DNA from: Daucus carota subsp. sativus | Taxonomy: Eukaryota; Streptophyta; Magnoliopsida; Apiales; Apiaceae | Direction: 5' to 3' | DNA: 64,000 nt | Assembly: GCF_001625215.2 (NCBI RefSeq) | Contig: NC_030389.2 | Span: 44,629,454-44,693,453 of the forward strand | Shown: one piece after another, positions 23,601-35,699 of the stretch | How the letters are laid out: each line of letters begins with the position of its first letter | How positions within the stretch are numbered: position 1 is the stretch's first letter | Program-made: the position numbers and the translations under genes | Notes under the pieces: model-generated | Seen by the model: the letters and a program-made list of their open reading frames with translations, nothing else | Databases searched by the model: none | Told to the model about the DNA's origin: nothing

Positions 23601-26265
23601 GGAAGACGCTTTGGAAAAACTTAGGCAAGCAAGTCCTCGTCGTCTTCTTGATGTTTTAAAATTAAGTTTTGATGGCCTCGACAAGCAAGAGCAATGCATA
23701 TTCTTAGATATTGCATGCTTGCTTCAAACTCTGAGATTGACTAAAGATGATATAGTCGATATCATGAGGGGTTGTGGTTTTGGAGCGGAGTCTGCAATCA
23801 AGGTCCTTATAGCAAGATCTCTTATTAAGGTTGATGTGGACAATACTTTCTGGATCCATGATCAAATTAAAGACATGGGAAGGCAAATAATCTTAAGTGA
23901 GAACCTTGTAGATCCTGGAATGCGTAGTAGACTCTGGGATCATAATGATGTTCAGGGCGTCTTGCTGAATCGGAAGGTATGCTCATGGAAACTCACCTTC
24001 TTATATAATACAGATAATCTTTTTGACCTACTTGATATCAAATTTACAGTATATTAATACTGCATTATGTTTTTGAGTAATGTCAGGGGACAAGGAATAT
24101 CCAAGGAATCACACTCGACTTTGACAAGAGGCAATTTAAAAAAAACGTGGTAGTGAGTGATCTGTCAATTGCGTGGTACAACCTTCAGAATAGCCCTGGT
24201 GTGGTCTCTAAACTAAGATATTTTTTGGAGGTGTTTAAGACCTACTATGAACATGATGGAGGAATGGTGTTCTTTACGAAGTCATTTGAACCGATGATTA
24301 ACCTGCGGCTGCTTTACATAAGTAATTCAACGCTAAAAGGAAGTTTTAAGCATTTTCCTGCTGAGCTGAAATGGCTGCAATGGAGAAAATGTCCTCTAGA
24401 TTATCTTCCGTCTTTCTATCCTCGAGAGCTCACTGTCCTTGATCTTGCTGAAAGCAAACTAAAAAACCTCTGGGGTCAGCAGAGGTGGTCCTGGTACAAT
24501 AAAAAGGTAAGTGTTATATATTTATGGTGTTCTTGCAGTCACTCAAGTGTTTGGGTTCTGTTCTGCCCTGATATTTCTATTTCTCCGCCAACAATCTAAC
24601 CATCTTAAATGCTTTGTTCACCAGGTGGAAGGAAAGTTAATGGTTTTGAATCTCGACAGCTGTTGTTATTTAACTGCTGTTCCGGATTTATCAGGCCATC
24701 CTAACTTAGAAAAACTTATTCTTGAGGGTTGTATTGAATTGACTAGGGTTCATGAATCAGTTGGGGATCTGAAGAAATTACTTTATTTAAATATGAGACG
24801 ATGTGAAAACCTAGTTGAACTTCCAAGAGAAGTGTCTGGGCTGAAATGTTTGAAGACTCTTGTGCTTTCTAAATGCTCCAAACTAAAAGAACTACCACAA
24901 GACTTGGGCAACATGACTTCTTTGGTTGAACTGCTCCTTGATCGAACTGCCATAGAGAAGTTGCCAGAATCCATATTCCGCCTCACAAAACTTGAAATTC
25001 TTAGCATGATGGACTGCCGGTCATTAAAACAATTGCCCTTTTGCATTGGGAAGCTGGTGTCTTTAAGGAAACTTTTGCTAAATGATTCCTCAGTAGAGTA
25101 TTTACCTGATTCTGTCAAAACTCTGGGAAATCTTGAGGAATTAAGCTTGATGCGGTGTAAATCACTTACTGCTATTCCGGATTCTGTTGGAGACCTCAAA
25201 TCCTTAAGCAACTTTTGGCTTAATGGTTGCTCACTAACAGAGATGCCAGATTGCATTGGCTCATTGTATTATCTAAGGGTCTTATCGGTTAGTGATTGTC
25301 ATAATCTTAATGCAGTGCCTATTTCTATCGGAAAGTTAGCTTCTATTACTGAGCTTCAGTTAGATAAGACATCAATAGTGGATCTTCCAGATGAGATTGG
25401 TTCCTTGAAATCACTCCAGAAACTTGAGATGAGGTACTGCAAATCTCTTAAAAGCCTACCGGAAACATTAGGTGAATTATTGAGTCTTCAGACACTGATC
25501 ATCGTAGATGCTGCCATAGAAAAGTTGCCAGAAAAATTTGGGCAACTAGAAAATCTCATCACGCTGAGGCTAAACAACTGCAAGCTCCTCCGCTCACTTC
25601 CCTCTTCATTCGGAAATTTGAAGTCTCTGTGTCACCTTCACATGGTACATAATGAGTTGAGAAGCTTGCCAGAAACCTTTGGGATGCTCTCTAGTTTAAT
25701 GGTACTGGAAATGGGCAAGAAAATGTGGGCTGAAGCACCTTTGGATTACCAAGAGCCTGCGGTTATTGCACTGCCATTGAATTTCTCTAATCTTTCTATG
25801 CTGAAGGAGTTTAATGCTTGTGCATGGAAGATCACGGAGGATATACCTAATGATTTTGAAAAATTGAGTCTACTGAAAGAACTGAAGTTGGGGCATAATG
25901 ACTTTTGTCATCTTCCATCAAGTTTAAGAGAACTTCACTTTCTTGAAAAGCTTGATCTTGCTCACTGCAAAAGGCTAAGAGTTCTTCCACCGTTACCCTC
26001 AAGCTTGACAGAGTTAAATGCTGCAAACTGTATAGCGCTGGAAACTATATCCGACTTGTCAGAGCTGGAACATCTAGAAGAGCTGCACCTTTCGAACTGT
26101 GAGAAGTTAGTCGACATCCCAGGATTTGAATGCTTGAAGTCCTTGACAAGGTTGCACATGTGTGGTTGCCGTTTATCCTCTCTGGCAGTAAAAGAAAAAC
26201 TTAACAAGGTCTCTCTCTCTCTCTCCCTCTCCCTCTCTCTCTCTCTCCCCCTCCCTCTCCCTCCC

Positions 26266-26296
<31 letters not shown>

Positions 26297-27066
26297 CCCC
26301 TCCCTCCCTCCCCTCCCTCTCCCTCCCTCTCCCTCTCTCTCCCCCTCTCTCTCATCAGTTTCAACAGAAAATTTGAATTACATTTGACTTCTGGATGCAG
26401 ACTGAAGTGAGGAACTTCAGGAATCTAAGTATGCCAGGCAGCAATCTCCCACAATGGCTAACGCAAAAAGTGGTCCGTTTTTCAGAGCACAAAAACTTGG
26501 TGATCAGGGGTATCATTATAGGAATAGTTGTCTCGGTTGATCAAGATGAACAGAATGATACAAGAGATCAATTTCCCGTGTTGTATGGTATTAAGGCAAG
26601 AATCCTTAGAACAAACATGCCTGTGTTCACAACAGCAATGAAGCTTGAAATTCCAAAAACACACGAAGATCAAATTTACTTGTGCAGATATACACATCAC
26701 ACTCCCTTAGTTTCTCTTCTAGAAGATGGCGATGTAGTAGAGGTATTCGTGACTGAAGGGCCTTACCTCAAGGGCGTTACAGTGAAGAAAAGTGGCATCT
26801 ATCTTATCTTTGAAAATGATGATGACTACGACGAAGATGAAGGATCACTAGACGAAGCTCAACTTTCTGTATCAGAGAAAATAACAAAGTTTATCCACTC
26901 TTCTGAGCTAGACAATGCCACGAACTCCAGTAGTGAAGCACAGAAAATAATGCAGGAGACATCTAGCCATAGAAATATGATTTTCGGTATCTTTCTTCTT
27001 TCTTGTTTTATGGTGTTGATAAGTTGGCTGGTGCTGCCTTGGTCACTTGAGGACGCTTTGGTTTAA
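20685..27066 (+). CDS. TIR-NB-LRR disease-resistance protein with C-terminal membrane helix
   Basis: A five-exon intracellular immune receptor gene: 20685-21172, 22851-23976, 24087-24506, 24625-26208 and 26401-27066, about 1427 residues. TIR (about 18-150) has DVFLSFRGEDTRD and the SRWCLEEL segment with the NADase Glu. NB-ARC has P-loop GMGGVGKTT (227-235), kinase-2 LLVLDD (304-309), RNBS-B GSILIISTRD, GLPLAL (392-397), FLDIACLL and IHDQ in place of MHD (about 498). Exons 3-4 give about 20 LRRs. Exon 5 encodes a post-LRR C-JID-like domain, an acidic stretch and a hydrophobic segment near the very C-terminus (about 1399-1419). Exon 1 is joined through the GTATCA donor at 21173, the site that keeps frame. 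The first Met upstream (20562) is less likely. No disabling change was seen. Confidence 0.9.
26209..26354. repeat. CT-rich microsatellite in TNL intron 4
   Basis: An impure (CT)n/(CCCT)n tract fills most of the 192-bp last intron, starting immediately after the donor GT. Long serine/leucine-rich open frames across it are artefacts of the repeat. Confidence 0.9.
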
Positions 27067-27673
27067 GAGGCTTATGAAATGTCTGAAGTGACGACGAATT
27101 AGAGGTCTGATAATTCTTTATGTATCTGCAAGATTCTGGTTTTGGCGGGATTTTCCAAAAAGACATGATCCTTTTTATCATGATCCTGCAATTGAGTTCT
27201 ACTCCAAAGACATTATTATGTTGTTTCTTGCTTTCTCCGTACATGTACAGGAGAGAATGCAAGAGAAGGGACGGAGAGAAGACACAGAATCTAGCCATTG
27301 AATTACGATTTTCGTTATGTTCTTTCTTGTTCATTGTATTGTGAATTGGCTAGCTAGTCTTAAATTTCGCCTTTGGTTCATTGTGTTGTGAATTGGCTGG
27401 TCTTAGATTTCACCACTAAAAGGCTTCTGGTTTGAGAGGTTTTCGAAATGTCTTCAAGTGACTTTATGTTCAGGGTCTTTAATATGGATCCGCAGAAACG
27501 TAATTTTCAGTTAAGAAGCCTTCTATGCTTGACAATGTTGCACTTGATCTAGCCAGCAACTGATAATCGATTTGTTAGAAGGATGTTTTTGACAATGTTG
27601 CTCTTGGATTAGTATTTTTCACTGTTGTGAACCTCGTTTATATTCTAGATCGGCAGTTTCTGTACATGTGGGA
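27067..27673 (+). other. TNL 3' region with decayed copy of the gene tail
   Basis: 27289-27520 resembles the last part of exon 5 and the early 3' UTR (26958-27130): compare TCTAGCCATTGAATTACGAT with TCTAGCCATAGAAATATGAT, followed by TTTCTTGTT, GAATTGGCTGG and GAGGTTTTCGAAATGTCT counterparts. It is an old partial tandem duplication with no open frame. Confidence 0.6.
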
Positions 27674-27756
27674 GCTGGTTTGCCCGAGTGGTTAAGGGGG
27701 AAGACTTAAGATCTTCTGCACATAAGTGCGCGTGGGTTCGAACCCCACAGCCAGCA
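27674..27756 (+). tRNA. tRNA-Leu (anticodon TAA)
   Basis: A complete 83-nt cloverleaf without intron. The acceptor GCTGGTT pairs with AGCCAGC (one G-T). The anticodon arm GAAGA-CTTAAGA-TCTTC gives anticodon TAA (reads UUA). A class II variable arm (TGCAC/GTGCG) and T arm GTGGGTTCGAACCCCAC are present, with discriminator A at 27756. CCA is not encoded, as expected in a nuclear gene. A short T-run follows as a pol III stop. Confidence 0.97.
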
Positions 27757-28581
27757 TCTTTTGGAAATCTATTTGGTGGCGCTAAAGATCGAACAATTTT
27801 TTTAAAAAAATTAGCTTCTACTAACTTCTCAAAGTCTGACTTATTTATTTATTTTCAGCCAGCTTAAATTTATTTTTGAGCTGTAGCCTGTATGGTCTTT
27901 AACTGGAAGTCTGGAATTAGTTTATCGAAAAGTAAAGGACTTTGATTCGACGGAAGAGAGTTAGTATATTTTAGAGTTTGGACTACGAATCGTTTACACA
28001 CCTATACTGTTAATAAAACTCGTAATTTTGAACCTATCCCGAACTTCTGGTTACAGGAAAATGTTGAATGATGATGATAGTAAAGGGATTCTTTCTATCA
28101 CCAATTTCGTGGATATTGCAGGCTGAAGCTTTTAGTCCGCAATTTAGTGCCTGATACAACTCATTCCATCGACTTTACACAAACAAGAACAAGACCTACT
28201 TACGCAAACACATGCTAATATCGATCAACAACCAAATAGAAATACACGACAAAATCAAGACAGAAGGTTCCATATTGTGTAGTAAAATCATACTGGATCT
28301 CACTGAAGTTACAACAATCAGCTACTTATTGTATCCAATGTCAAACAATATGCAACCAATACCAATACAGAACCCAATTGGTTACTATAGGTTTAGCTTC
28401 TAGAACAGTCGGGGATTGCTTAGTTCTGATATCCAGGCTATTCAGCAGTCCCCTAAGGCAGAACTCTTTTTCGATGTAGAAATTGGGAATAAGGCTCCCA
28501 GCTGCTATATGTATATTCTGTATCATTTTTAAATGGAGTGGCCCTTAGTGCTCTTATTATCATTCTGACGAGGATAATGGA
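27757..28581. other. Intergenic between tRNA and bHLH gene
   Basis: Contains the probable 3' UTR of the minus-strand bHLH gene near its right edge. I see nothing else. Confidence 0.5.
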
Positions 28582-31500
28582 TTAGGCTGATCTATCGAAA
28601 TTGCCACCAATTTGCATATGCAACCATTCTGGCGATGAACCTCTACTTAGTTCCCTTGGAGCTTGTGAATTAAATGTCACTCCAGCCATATCAAATGCTT
28701 GTTGACCAAACTGCAACAAAAATTAACTTGTAAAGAAAACTTATGGCACTACAAATGAATATCTTATCTTGGTTCTATCACCTTGCCTTAACATCAAAAT
28801 TAAATTACACGGACCAAACTCCAGCACAATAGATTCTCTCTCTGACTTACTGATTCATATGCAAACAACAGACACCATGTAGCAACACAAGGTACAGAGA
28901 AGTCTATTGATTCTCTGTTTACTCGATTCATACTTACAAGACGAGCTCTAATATGAGGTACATTGCTTCTAAGTTTATGTTCCTATGATCAAATTTTACA
29001 GGATCCAATGCTTATAATGTAAGCATATATATTCTTATAGCCAGAAGGATCTTAAGATATCCTTTTCTCTATTAAAAAGATCAGATATCTTCTTTCACTT
29101 GTGCCTGAAGGCAATGTCAGTTGTCAACAATGCAAGTAAATCTCTATATATTTCTTAAAGTACTGGCAGAGTTAAGTAAGAGATATGGCTAATAAGTGGA
29201 TACTATTTCATCGGGATTAAGATAACTAGCTAAGACGGCCAAGTCAATTATTGGTAGAACTACAAGACAATTTTTGGAAAGAGAAGCAGCTTTTTTGTGG
29301 TTTTGCTAAATGAGAAGTCTCAAGGATGAATCAACAAAGTGTTCATACTTTAATAAAGCAAATATTTTATCCCGAAAGATACAGTATATTATAACAGGGG
29401 GCAAACAGTTTAACACGAAGAAAACATCAACATCGAGCAAAATCATTCATTTTGTTTTGCCACAGATCTTGAAGTATTAACTTACATCTTTTGAAGGAAA
29501 TCCTTCAATGCTAGGACTCATTTTTGAATTGACAGCTTCAAGCTTCATGGAAAGAAACTGCAATACCAACAATAAGCATTTAAGATTCAATTCTATCACA
29601 CTCTCACAGGGTAGTACAAAGAGACATACCTCCACTTGCCGTTGCAGTGATTGGATATAATTTATTATCTCATCAAGTACCAATGATTTGCCAATAACCT
29701 GAACCCAAAGTTAAAGCTTTAAGAAGAGTGTACTTGTTGTGATAAATGATAATGCACGACATGCTGTAACATAGAGCTAAATCTTGAGTTAAAGCAAGTT
29801 CACATCTGACTGCCATAATTATTGTAGAATCTCTTTATTATCAAGTTATATATAGAGCCAATTATTATGACTTGTTTTGCTGCTCAGCCAGGCAAGAGTG
29901 AAAGCATAACAAAACTGATCAGGGAAAAAGAAACATGTACAGTACTTTTTAATAGACCATTGTAGAATCTAGTATATACAGTGATTTATAATAAACAGAA
30001 CTAATGGGAAACATGAGATGATGCAGTTAAAAAGTATATGCATACCTTATTGCAGCCAGGGACTAAATCCTGCAGAATCTTCATCCTCTCACTTATCTTT
30101 TCTCTTCTTGCCTGTTCAACATATATCAGAATATATGAAATTTCATGCTTACCTTATTGCAGCCAGGAACATGAGATTGACGTATAATTCAGAATATTGC
30201 ATGCATGGATCTATGACACGGTATATGAATTTTTAGATTATTGTTTGTCATTGAACAGATTTTTGTAAAACTATCTAATGATACATAGAATCTTTTAAAT
30301 AAAGTTAAAAAGGTTTTGTTTGTTTGGAAAACACAACTCTGATTAACAAATTAAGTACCTCATAGCACATATGCCTTCTATTGAAAAATTATGATCCAAT
30401 CCATCCAAGTTAAAATCTAGGTTTTAGAATAAAAAATTCAGGATAAAAACATAAAATCATGTTCTGAAATGGGGAAAATTACTCTCTCTGCAAGACTGTG
30501 ACTATCCGTAGCTTGCCCCCTTCTTGCTCTCACGTGTATGTAATCTTGTTTAGGTGGCTCATTTGGCTTTACACTTTGCTCACTTTGCTTCCCTGCAGAC
30601 TTTGCCTCCGTCTCAACTTTAGACTCCGGATTATCATCTCTAGATCCAGATCCTTTAATTCGTTTACCATCACTATCAATCTGCTTAACAATATACCAAT
30701 ATACAAACACTTCATCAATAAAAATGTGATAGAATACTGCAATTTATCACCAAAATCTACACACATAATCAGTCCACAATTCATACGTACACATCTCCCG
30801 CAAACTTCCCTCAAAACTCGTCAAAACAACAAACTAAAGGCGGCTAATCGAAAAAAGTTGTAGGTTATAACTGTACTGCACCTAAACATTCACACACATG
30901 TAAAACCTCAAATTTACTACATCACTAAAAATGATAACAAAATCACTGTAGCTTATAGCTCCAATAACCATTACTTTTATACACACACATCAAATTAACC
31001 GCAAAATTCATTAAACAACCGAAAGATAATAACAAAACCACTGTAGCTTATAGCTCAACCAATTACCGATAAATACTTACACACTCGCATATACCACAAA
31101 ATTTATCAAAATAGCAAACAATTAAGCCATAATAGCACATCACTGTAGCTTATAGCTCAACTAATTACCCATTAATACATACACACTCGCATATACCACA
31201 TAAATTTGCCACAAAATTCATCAAAATAGCACAAAATTAAGCCATAATAGCAAAATCACTGTAGCTTACTACTCCCTCCGTTTCAATTTATATGTCCACT
31301 TTCAAAAAAAAAATTTGTTTCAAATTACATGTCCACTTCAACTTTCAATGCAAAATCATATTTCCCAAGTCAATTCTCTTCCACATATCTCTTATTTATA
31401 TTTCCTAGATCAATCTTACACCACATATTATGCTCATTTAATGCAATTAATTTGTGAACAACCACTTTTCTTAAACTGTGTAATTTTTTGAAAGTGGACA

Positions 31501-31975
31501 TCTAATTTGAAACGGAGGGAGTAGCTTATAACACTCTGCTCAATTGATTACTCATCTCTCTCCCTCTCCCCCCTCTCTCTTATCTCTCTCTCTCTAGCTT
31601 ATAACACTCTGTTCAATTGAAAACTTCTCTCTCTCTCTCTCTCTCTCTCTATCTTATAGACACAAAATTAACAGCAACATTACCGGGATAACAAACATTC
31701 AAAACTCAAAATAACAAAGTTACTGCAGCTTACAACACACATTTATACGTATATATGTATACGAAATGAGGTAGTACCATGACATTGGGAGCCGTGCTAG
31801 TGGACACGTCATCATTCCTTCGTTTCTTCTCTCCTCTCTGCTCCACTCCAATCGGGTCATCCTCTCGGGTCGGATTATCCGAAAACTGCCCGAACTGAAA
31901 CGGCCAGATCTCCGTCAAGCTATACGGCGTCGTCGCGTTGTCTGACCTAAATGCGCTCATCGCCGGCGGATCCAT
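28582..31975 (-). CDS. bHLH79: bHLH transcription factor, bHLH79-like
   Basis: Six exons on the minus strand: 31778-31975, 30483-30680, 30046-30111, 29630-29698, 29486-29557 and 28582-28710, all GT-AG and all phase 0, giving 243 residues. The start is the ATG of MDPPAMS. N-terminal SLTEIWPF is characteristic of the clade. The basic region [20 protein letters not shown] has the H-E-R residues for E-box binding. Helix-loop-helix (about 121-170) contains [18 protein letters not shown] and [18 protein letters not shown]. The C-terminal [11 protein letters not shown] is the clade signature. By family knowledge this is a nuclear, E/G-box binding regulator near Arabidopsis bHLH79/BIGPETAL, involved in growth control. 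The leader is CT-rich (32078-32142). Confidence 0.93.
30940..31262. repeat. Minisatellite in bHLH intron 1
   Basis: About three imperfect tandem copies, roughly 100-115 bp each, start at the phrase CACTGTAGCTTATAGCTC (about 30943, 31041, 31141) and carry TACACACTCGCATATACCACA. The last copy is interrupted by the Stowaway at 31272. Confidence 0.75.
31272..31521. mobile_element. Stowaway MITE in bHLH intron 1
   Basis: 250 bp with ends CTCCCTCCGTTTCAATT and AAACGGAGGGAG and TA on both sides (31270-31271, 31522-31523). It has ATGTCCAC words near both ends. Confidence 0.88.
31553..31653. repeat. CT-rich microsatellite, bHLH intron 1
   Basis: Two (CT)n tracts embedded in a duplicated AGCTTATAACACTCTG phrase, 3' of the Stowaway. 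Confidence 0.8.
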
Positions 31976-32077
31976 TTCAATCACTTAATCAAAACCGCAT
32001 TTAAAATGTGTATCGATGAGAGAGAGAAGTTGGATGTGGAGAGAGATACAAGTAATGTGTAGGTATAGATAAATATT

Positions 32078-32142
32078 AGTTTAAGAGAGAGAGAGATGGG
32101 AGAGAGAGGGAGAGAGATGGGAGGGAGGGAGGGAGAGAGAGA
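32078..32142 (-). repeat. CT-rich 5' leader/promoter tract of bHLH gene
   Basis: GA-rich on the plus strand, so CT-rich in the direction of the bHLH gene, about 100 bp upstream of its ATG. Pyrimidine tracts of this kind are common core-promoter or leader elements in plants. The role is inferred only. Confidence 0.5.
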
Positions 32143-32489
32143 TGTGTAAGTATAGATGGGGGGGCAAGGGGAGCAGAGAGAGGGTGAGTATGTGTTAAGT
32201 GTGTGTGATCTCCTTGGACAGTGGGGAGGTGTTTGGGTGTACACTCGCGTTTATTGCACACTATCACTATCTTATCACTGTTCATTCATTGGGACCGGAG
32301 TTTAAATCTCGTTTAAATTAGGGATGCTTTCTGTTGGTTACTCCACCTTTGTTCTGGTAGATCCTCGTAGAAATCGGAGTATATATTGGGCTTTCGTCAA
32401 TTAACTGTTAGCGGATTGAATTAAATATTTTGACTAACGGATTAAAATAGATGTTTTGACTATCGGACTGAATTAGTTGTTTCTCGTAA

Positions 32490-32690
32490 AACTGTTTGGT
32501 AAATAGCTGAGTGATTAGTTTTTTCTGACATAAACCAAAACCTTTAACCTAAAAAACTCCTCAAAATAGCTTTTTCAAAATTAGTTTTTTGAGTCCAAAC
32601 CTCTATTTCAATCCGCTAACTATCAAACACTTATATTAGCGGAATCTAAAGCCACCCCCAAACCTTTAATTTTGCCTCAAACCTCTAAGG
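32490..32690. repeat. Dispersed repeat shared with 53765-53985
   Basis: Shares phrases such as AAAAAACTCCTCAAA, TTTTTGAGTCCAAACCT and TAACTATCAAACAC with 53765-53985. It is likely a worn MITE family. Ends are not defined. Confidence 0.45.
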
Positions 32691-33128
32691 AATCGTTTGG
32701 TTCATGGGTATCAGGAATCAGGTATGAGGTTTGTCTATTCTAAACCCATACCTGGTGTTTGGTTGGAAAAAATAAATTCTGATGCACATACCTTAAACCT
32801 CCAAGGTAGGGGTTTTTGATACCCAGGTGGGGGGTGGGTATGAGATGGGGGTATCAGATTCATTCATATTTTTTTTTGTCTCTCTTTTAGTAATGAAATA
32901 TTAATATTTGATACAAAATTAAATTAATTATGCAAAAATATATAACTATAATAATTTTATTAATATTTTTAATTAATATAAATTAATAACTTTTTTTTAC
33001 AAAAATTGTATATATTGATTCCAGCACTCAACCAAACACATGATATCAGATATGATACTTCAAACCCATACCAACTTAACCCGATTCCTCATTCCAACCC
33101 CATACCACTCCTCGAACCAAACGACCCC
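32689..33128. mobile_element. Tourist-type (PIF/Harbinger) MITE, copy 2
   Basis: A 440-bp element with ends GGAATCGTTTGGTTC and GAACCAAACGACCCC and TAA on both sides (32686-32688, 33129-33131). It is the same family, near-identical length and same orientation as 16277-16714. Confidence 0.88.
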
Positions 33129-33131
33129 TAA

Positions 33132-34538
33132 CTTTCAAACAGCGGCATTGGAGTGTGCTGTAATTAATGAATACGGTAATATATATTCAAAAATTAATCT
33201 CAATTATTCAGAAATTTTTTAAAAAATTGATGTTTTTAAAAGCACGGATTTAACATAATAAAAATGAAAGAAATTGTTTTGGTTAGATTTTTGTCATTGT
33301 TTTTGGATAGGGATAAGAAAATTATCAGACTTGAAGTACTGTTACTACTCCTTCAATAAGTATGAGGCTCTGAGCAATGGCCAATGAGCATCATTTCTGT
33401 TGTATGTTCTGGTTCGCAGAGGTGTGGATGAAAATAATCTTATCATATAATATTGGAGGTGTCTGGATGTTCCATGAAAATGTAATTTGTGAATGAAAAC
33501 AAAGAGAGAAAACTAAAAATGATTTTTTTTTAAGATGAGAATAAATCTCACAAATAAGAATCAGCAATTTACCGTGATAATTCTTTCATTCAAGAAAACT
33601 TATTATCTAACCGTCGGACATGCAAGATGACTGGAGAAATTTAGACAATAAAATTTTAATGTCCGAAAAGAAAAATGATTGATTTGATATTTAAGAATTG
33701 CGGATAAAATAATGTATTCATGAGAGAGAAATGACGGTTGTAGTTTTATATGATAAAAAGCTGCTGAATATTGATATTGGATTTTTGATTTTTTATAATC
33801 ATATTCATAATTTATAAATTAGCGTCATGCTCTTGTATTGAAAATAGGAGAGAAGAAACTAGTGAAGAATATTAGAAAATTTTCAATTCAAAACAATAGA
33901 TCGAAAGGCATGTTTCAATGAATTTTGGTAACATAGTTTCCTCTCCCAAAATGAAAAAAATTCAGGAAAATAATGTCAAAAATCTCTTTTTCTCTTCCCT
34001 CCTAAATTAAAAACACTTTCTAATAGTATATAAAAATTCAAGTGCCGACCCGTTTGGCATTACCGTTAGAAACAATAAGTGGAGTTTTTAATTTAAAGAT
34101 TGTTTGATAAATATAACAATCCTGTCTTACAAAACACAACACTTCTTATATGATTTGGTGATTGATCCGGTGAGTTTAATAATTTGATATAGTAGGGTAG
34201 TAAGTTAAAAAATAATTATTTGTATTTTGCTATTTTTCACTTCAGATTTTAAGCACTCATTTAAACAAATTTAATTACTTAACAAAAATTATTATCTTAA
34301 AATTATTTTATGAATTAAATTTTTGTATCACAAGTTAAAATAATTTCCGAAAAGCAGAGTAGTGATATCTTCCGAAAGATCGACAGTTACACTAATTAAT
34401 CACAATGGTTTTGTCGATTAGCATGATTTCCTTAATTATTGCTATAATTGGAAACATGCCCTGTTTAAGGAATTTTATTGACAATGAAAGGAGTAGTTTT
34501 GGACTTTTGGTGGGTTCTAGAGCCAGCTATTTCTCCTA
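33132..34538. other. Intergenic, nothing recognised
   Basis: AT-rich sequence with no coding or repeat signal that I can support. Confidence 0.5.
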
Positions 34539-34789
34539 CTCCCTCCGTCCCAGTCAATAGTATACATTGGGGGACGGGGGCGCGGCACGGATTTTAATGT
34601 TTCAATATAGTATAGTTCTGTAAATTATTTTTAAGATTTTCTTTTTTTGTATAAAAGTATAACATTTATATTTTTATACAAAAAAAGAAAATATTAAAAA
34701 TAAGTTGTGGAACTATGTTTTATAAGAGCCTTAAAAAGCGTGTCGAGCAGTGAAAAAGAAACGTATACAATTGACTGAGACAGAGGGAG
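34539..34789. mobile_element. Stowaway MITE, 251 bp
   Basis: Ends CTCCCTCCGTCCCAG and CTGAGACAGAGGGAG, TA on both sides (34537-34538, 34790-34791). The interior TATAGTTCTGTAAATTATTT and the GTGTCGAGCAGTG arm define a subfamily with several worn relatives in this window. Confidence 0.88.
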
Positions 34790-35268
34790 TATCTGCGATG
34801 ATTATTGGATAATTATGGTGAGTCCCACCTTTAAATTATTTAATGGACCTACCGGTATGAGAGAAATTGAAAGCAAATCTGGCAATCATAAATCATAGAG
34901 TAAATAAATGAATAATTTAGGGCGAATTGGTACGGAGTACGACAGTTTATTCGAAAATAGGGCTAATTTAGTTTTAAATTTATATTTTTCTCAAGTATAT
35001 TTGTGTAATGAAAAAGAGGTAGTTGTGCATTTATATTCTTATTTTCAACGGTGAAAAAGTACAAAATATTAATAAATAAATAAAAGGAAAAGTATCCGTG
35101 ACTTTTTAATTATTAGAAGACAGGAGGAATATTATAATTTTTTTCATAGAAATTATGAATTTATTTAGAAAAAGTAGTTATGAGATATTTCAAAATTTGA
35201 AAGCTTGCAAAATGTTTTAGCCCACCTATATGAAATTAAAAAGGGAGAGAGCTTTACATAATCACTAT

Positions 35269-35690
35269 GGGGTCATTTGGCTAAACTTAAAAAAAGTGAC
35301 ATATTGTTTAAAGTAAAGAAGCGGATTATAATTGATAAATGAACTTGAATTATGAGTCATTAAAAGTATTTGGATAACTTTTTGCTTATAAGTTAACTGA
35401 GTGTTTGGTAATTAAAATTTATAATTTTAAAAAATTTCAAATCACTAAAATAAAAAAAATTATTAATAAATAAAGTTTATTACATATTAAAAATTTTAAA
35501 ACTTCATAATAAAATGCAAATCACTAAAAAAGATAAAAATAAACTAGCATTTCTAGCTTCCGGCTTCTGACTTAAAAACTCAGAAGAAGCACTTCTGCTT
35601 ATTTTTGTCAAACACTACGTAAAAAATAGAAACTGCTTAAAGTGCTAAAAAAAATCCGGAAGCACTTTTAATGAGTTTAGCCAAACACCC
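35269..35690. mobile_element. MITE, GGGTCATTTGGCTAAAC family
   Basis: About 422 bp with ends GGGGTCATTTGGCTAAAC and GTTTAGCCAAACACCC. ACTAT on each side (35264-35268, 35691-35695) may be the target duplication. Ends of this type are common in plant hAT MITEs. Confidence 0.7.
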
Positions 35691-35699
35691 ACTATATTT

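Noticed and set aside
26173-26376. Ser/Leu/Pro-rich extension of the TNL LRR exon and its antisense frame
   Set aside because: The sequence after 26208 is the CT-rich intron 4. A GT donor and a later AG acceptor keep frame into exon 5.
30943-31262. CRISPR-like spaced repeats
   Set aside because: Units are long, imperfect and contiguous inside a plant intron. This is a minisatellite, not repeat-spacer architecture.
31976-31984. Three-codon extension before the bHLH start
   Set aside because: It would begin at GTG. The ATG of MDPP matches the start known for the bHLH79 clade.
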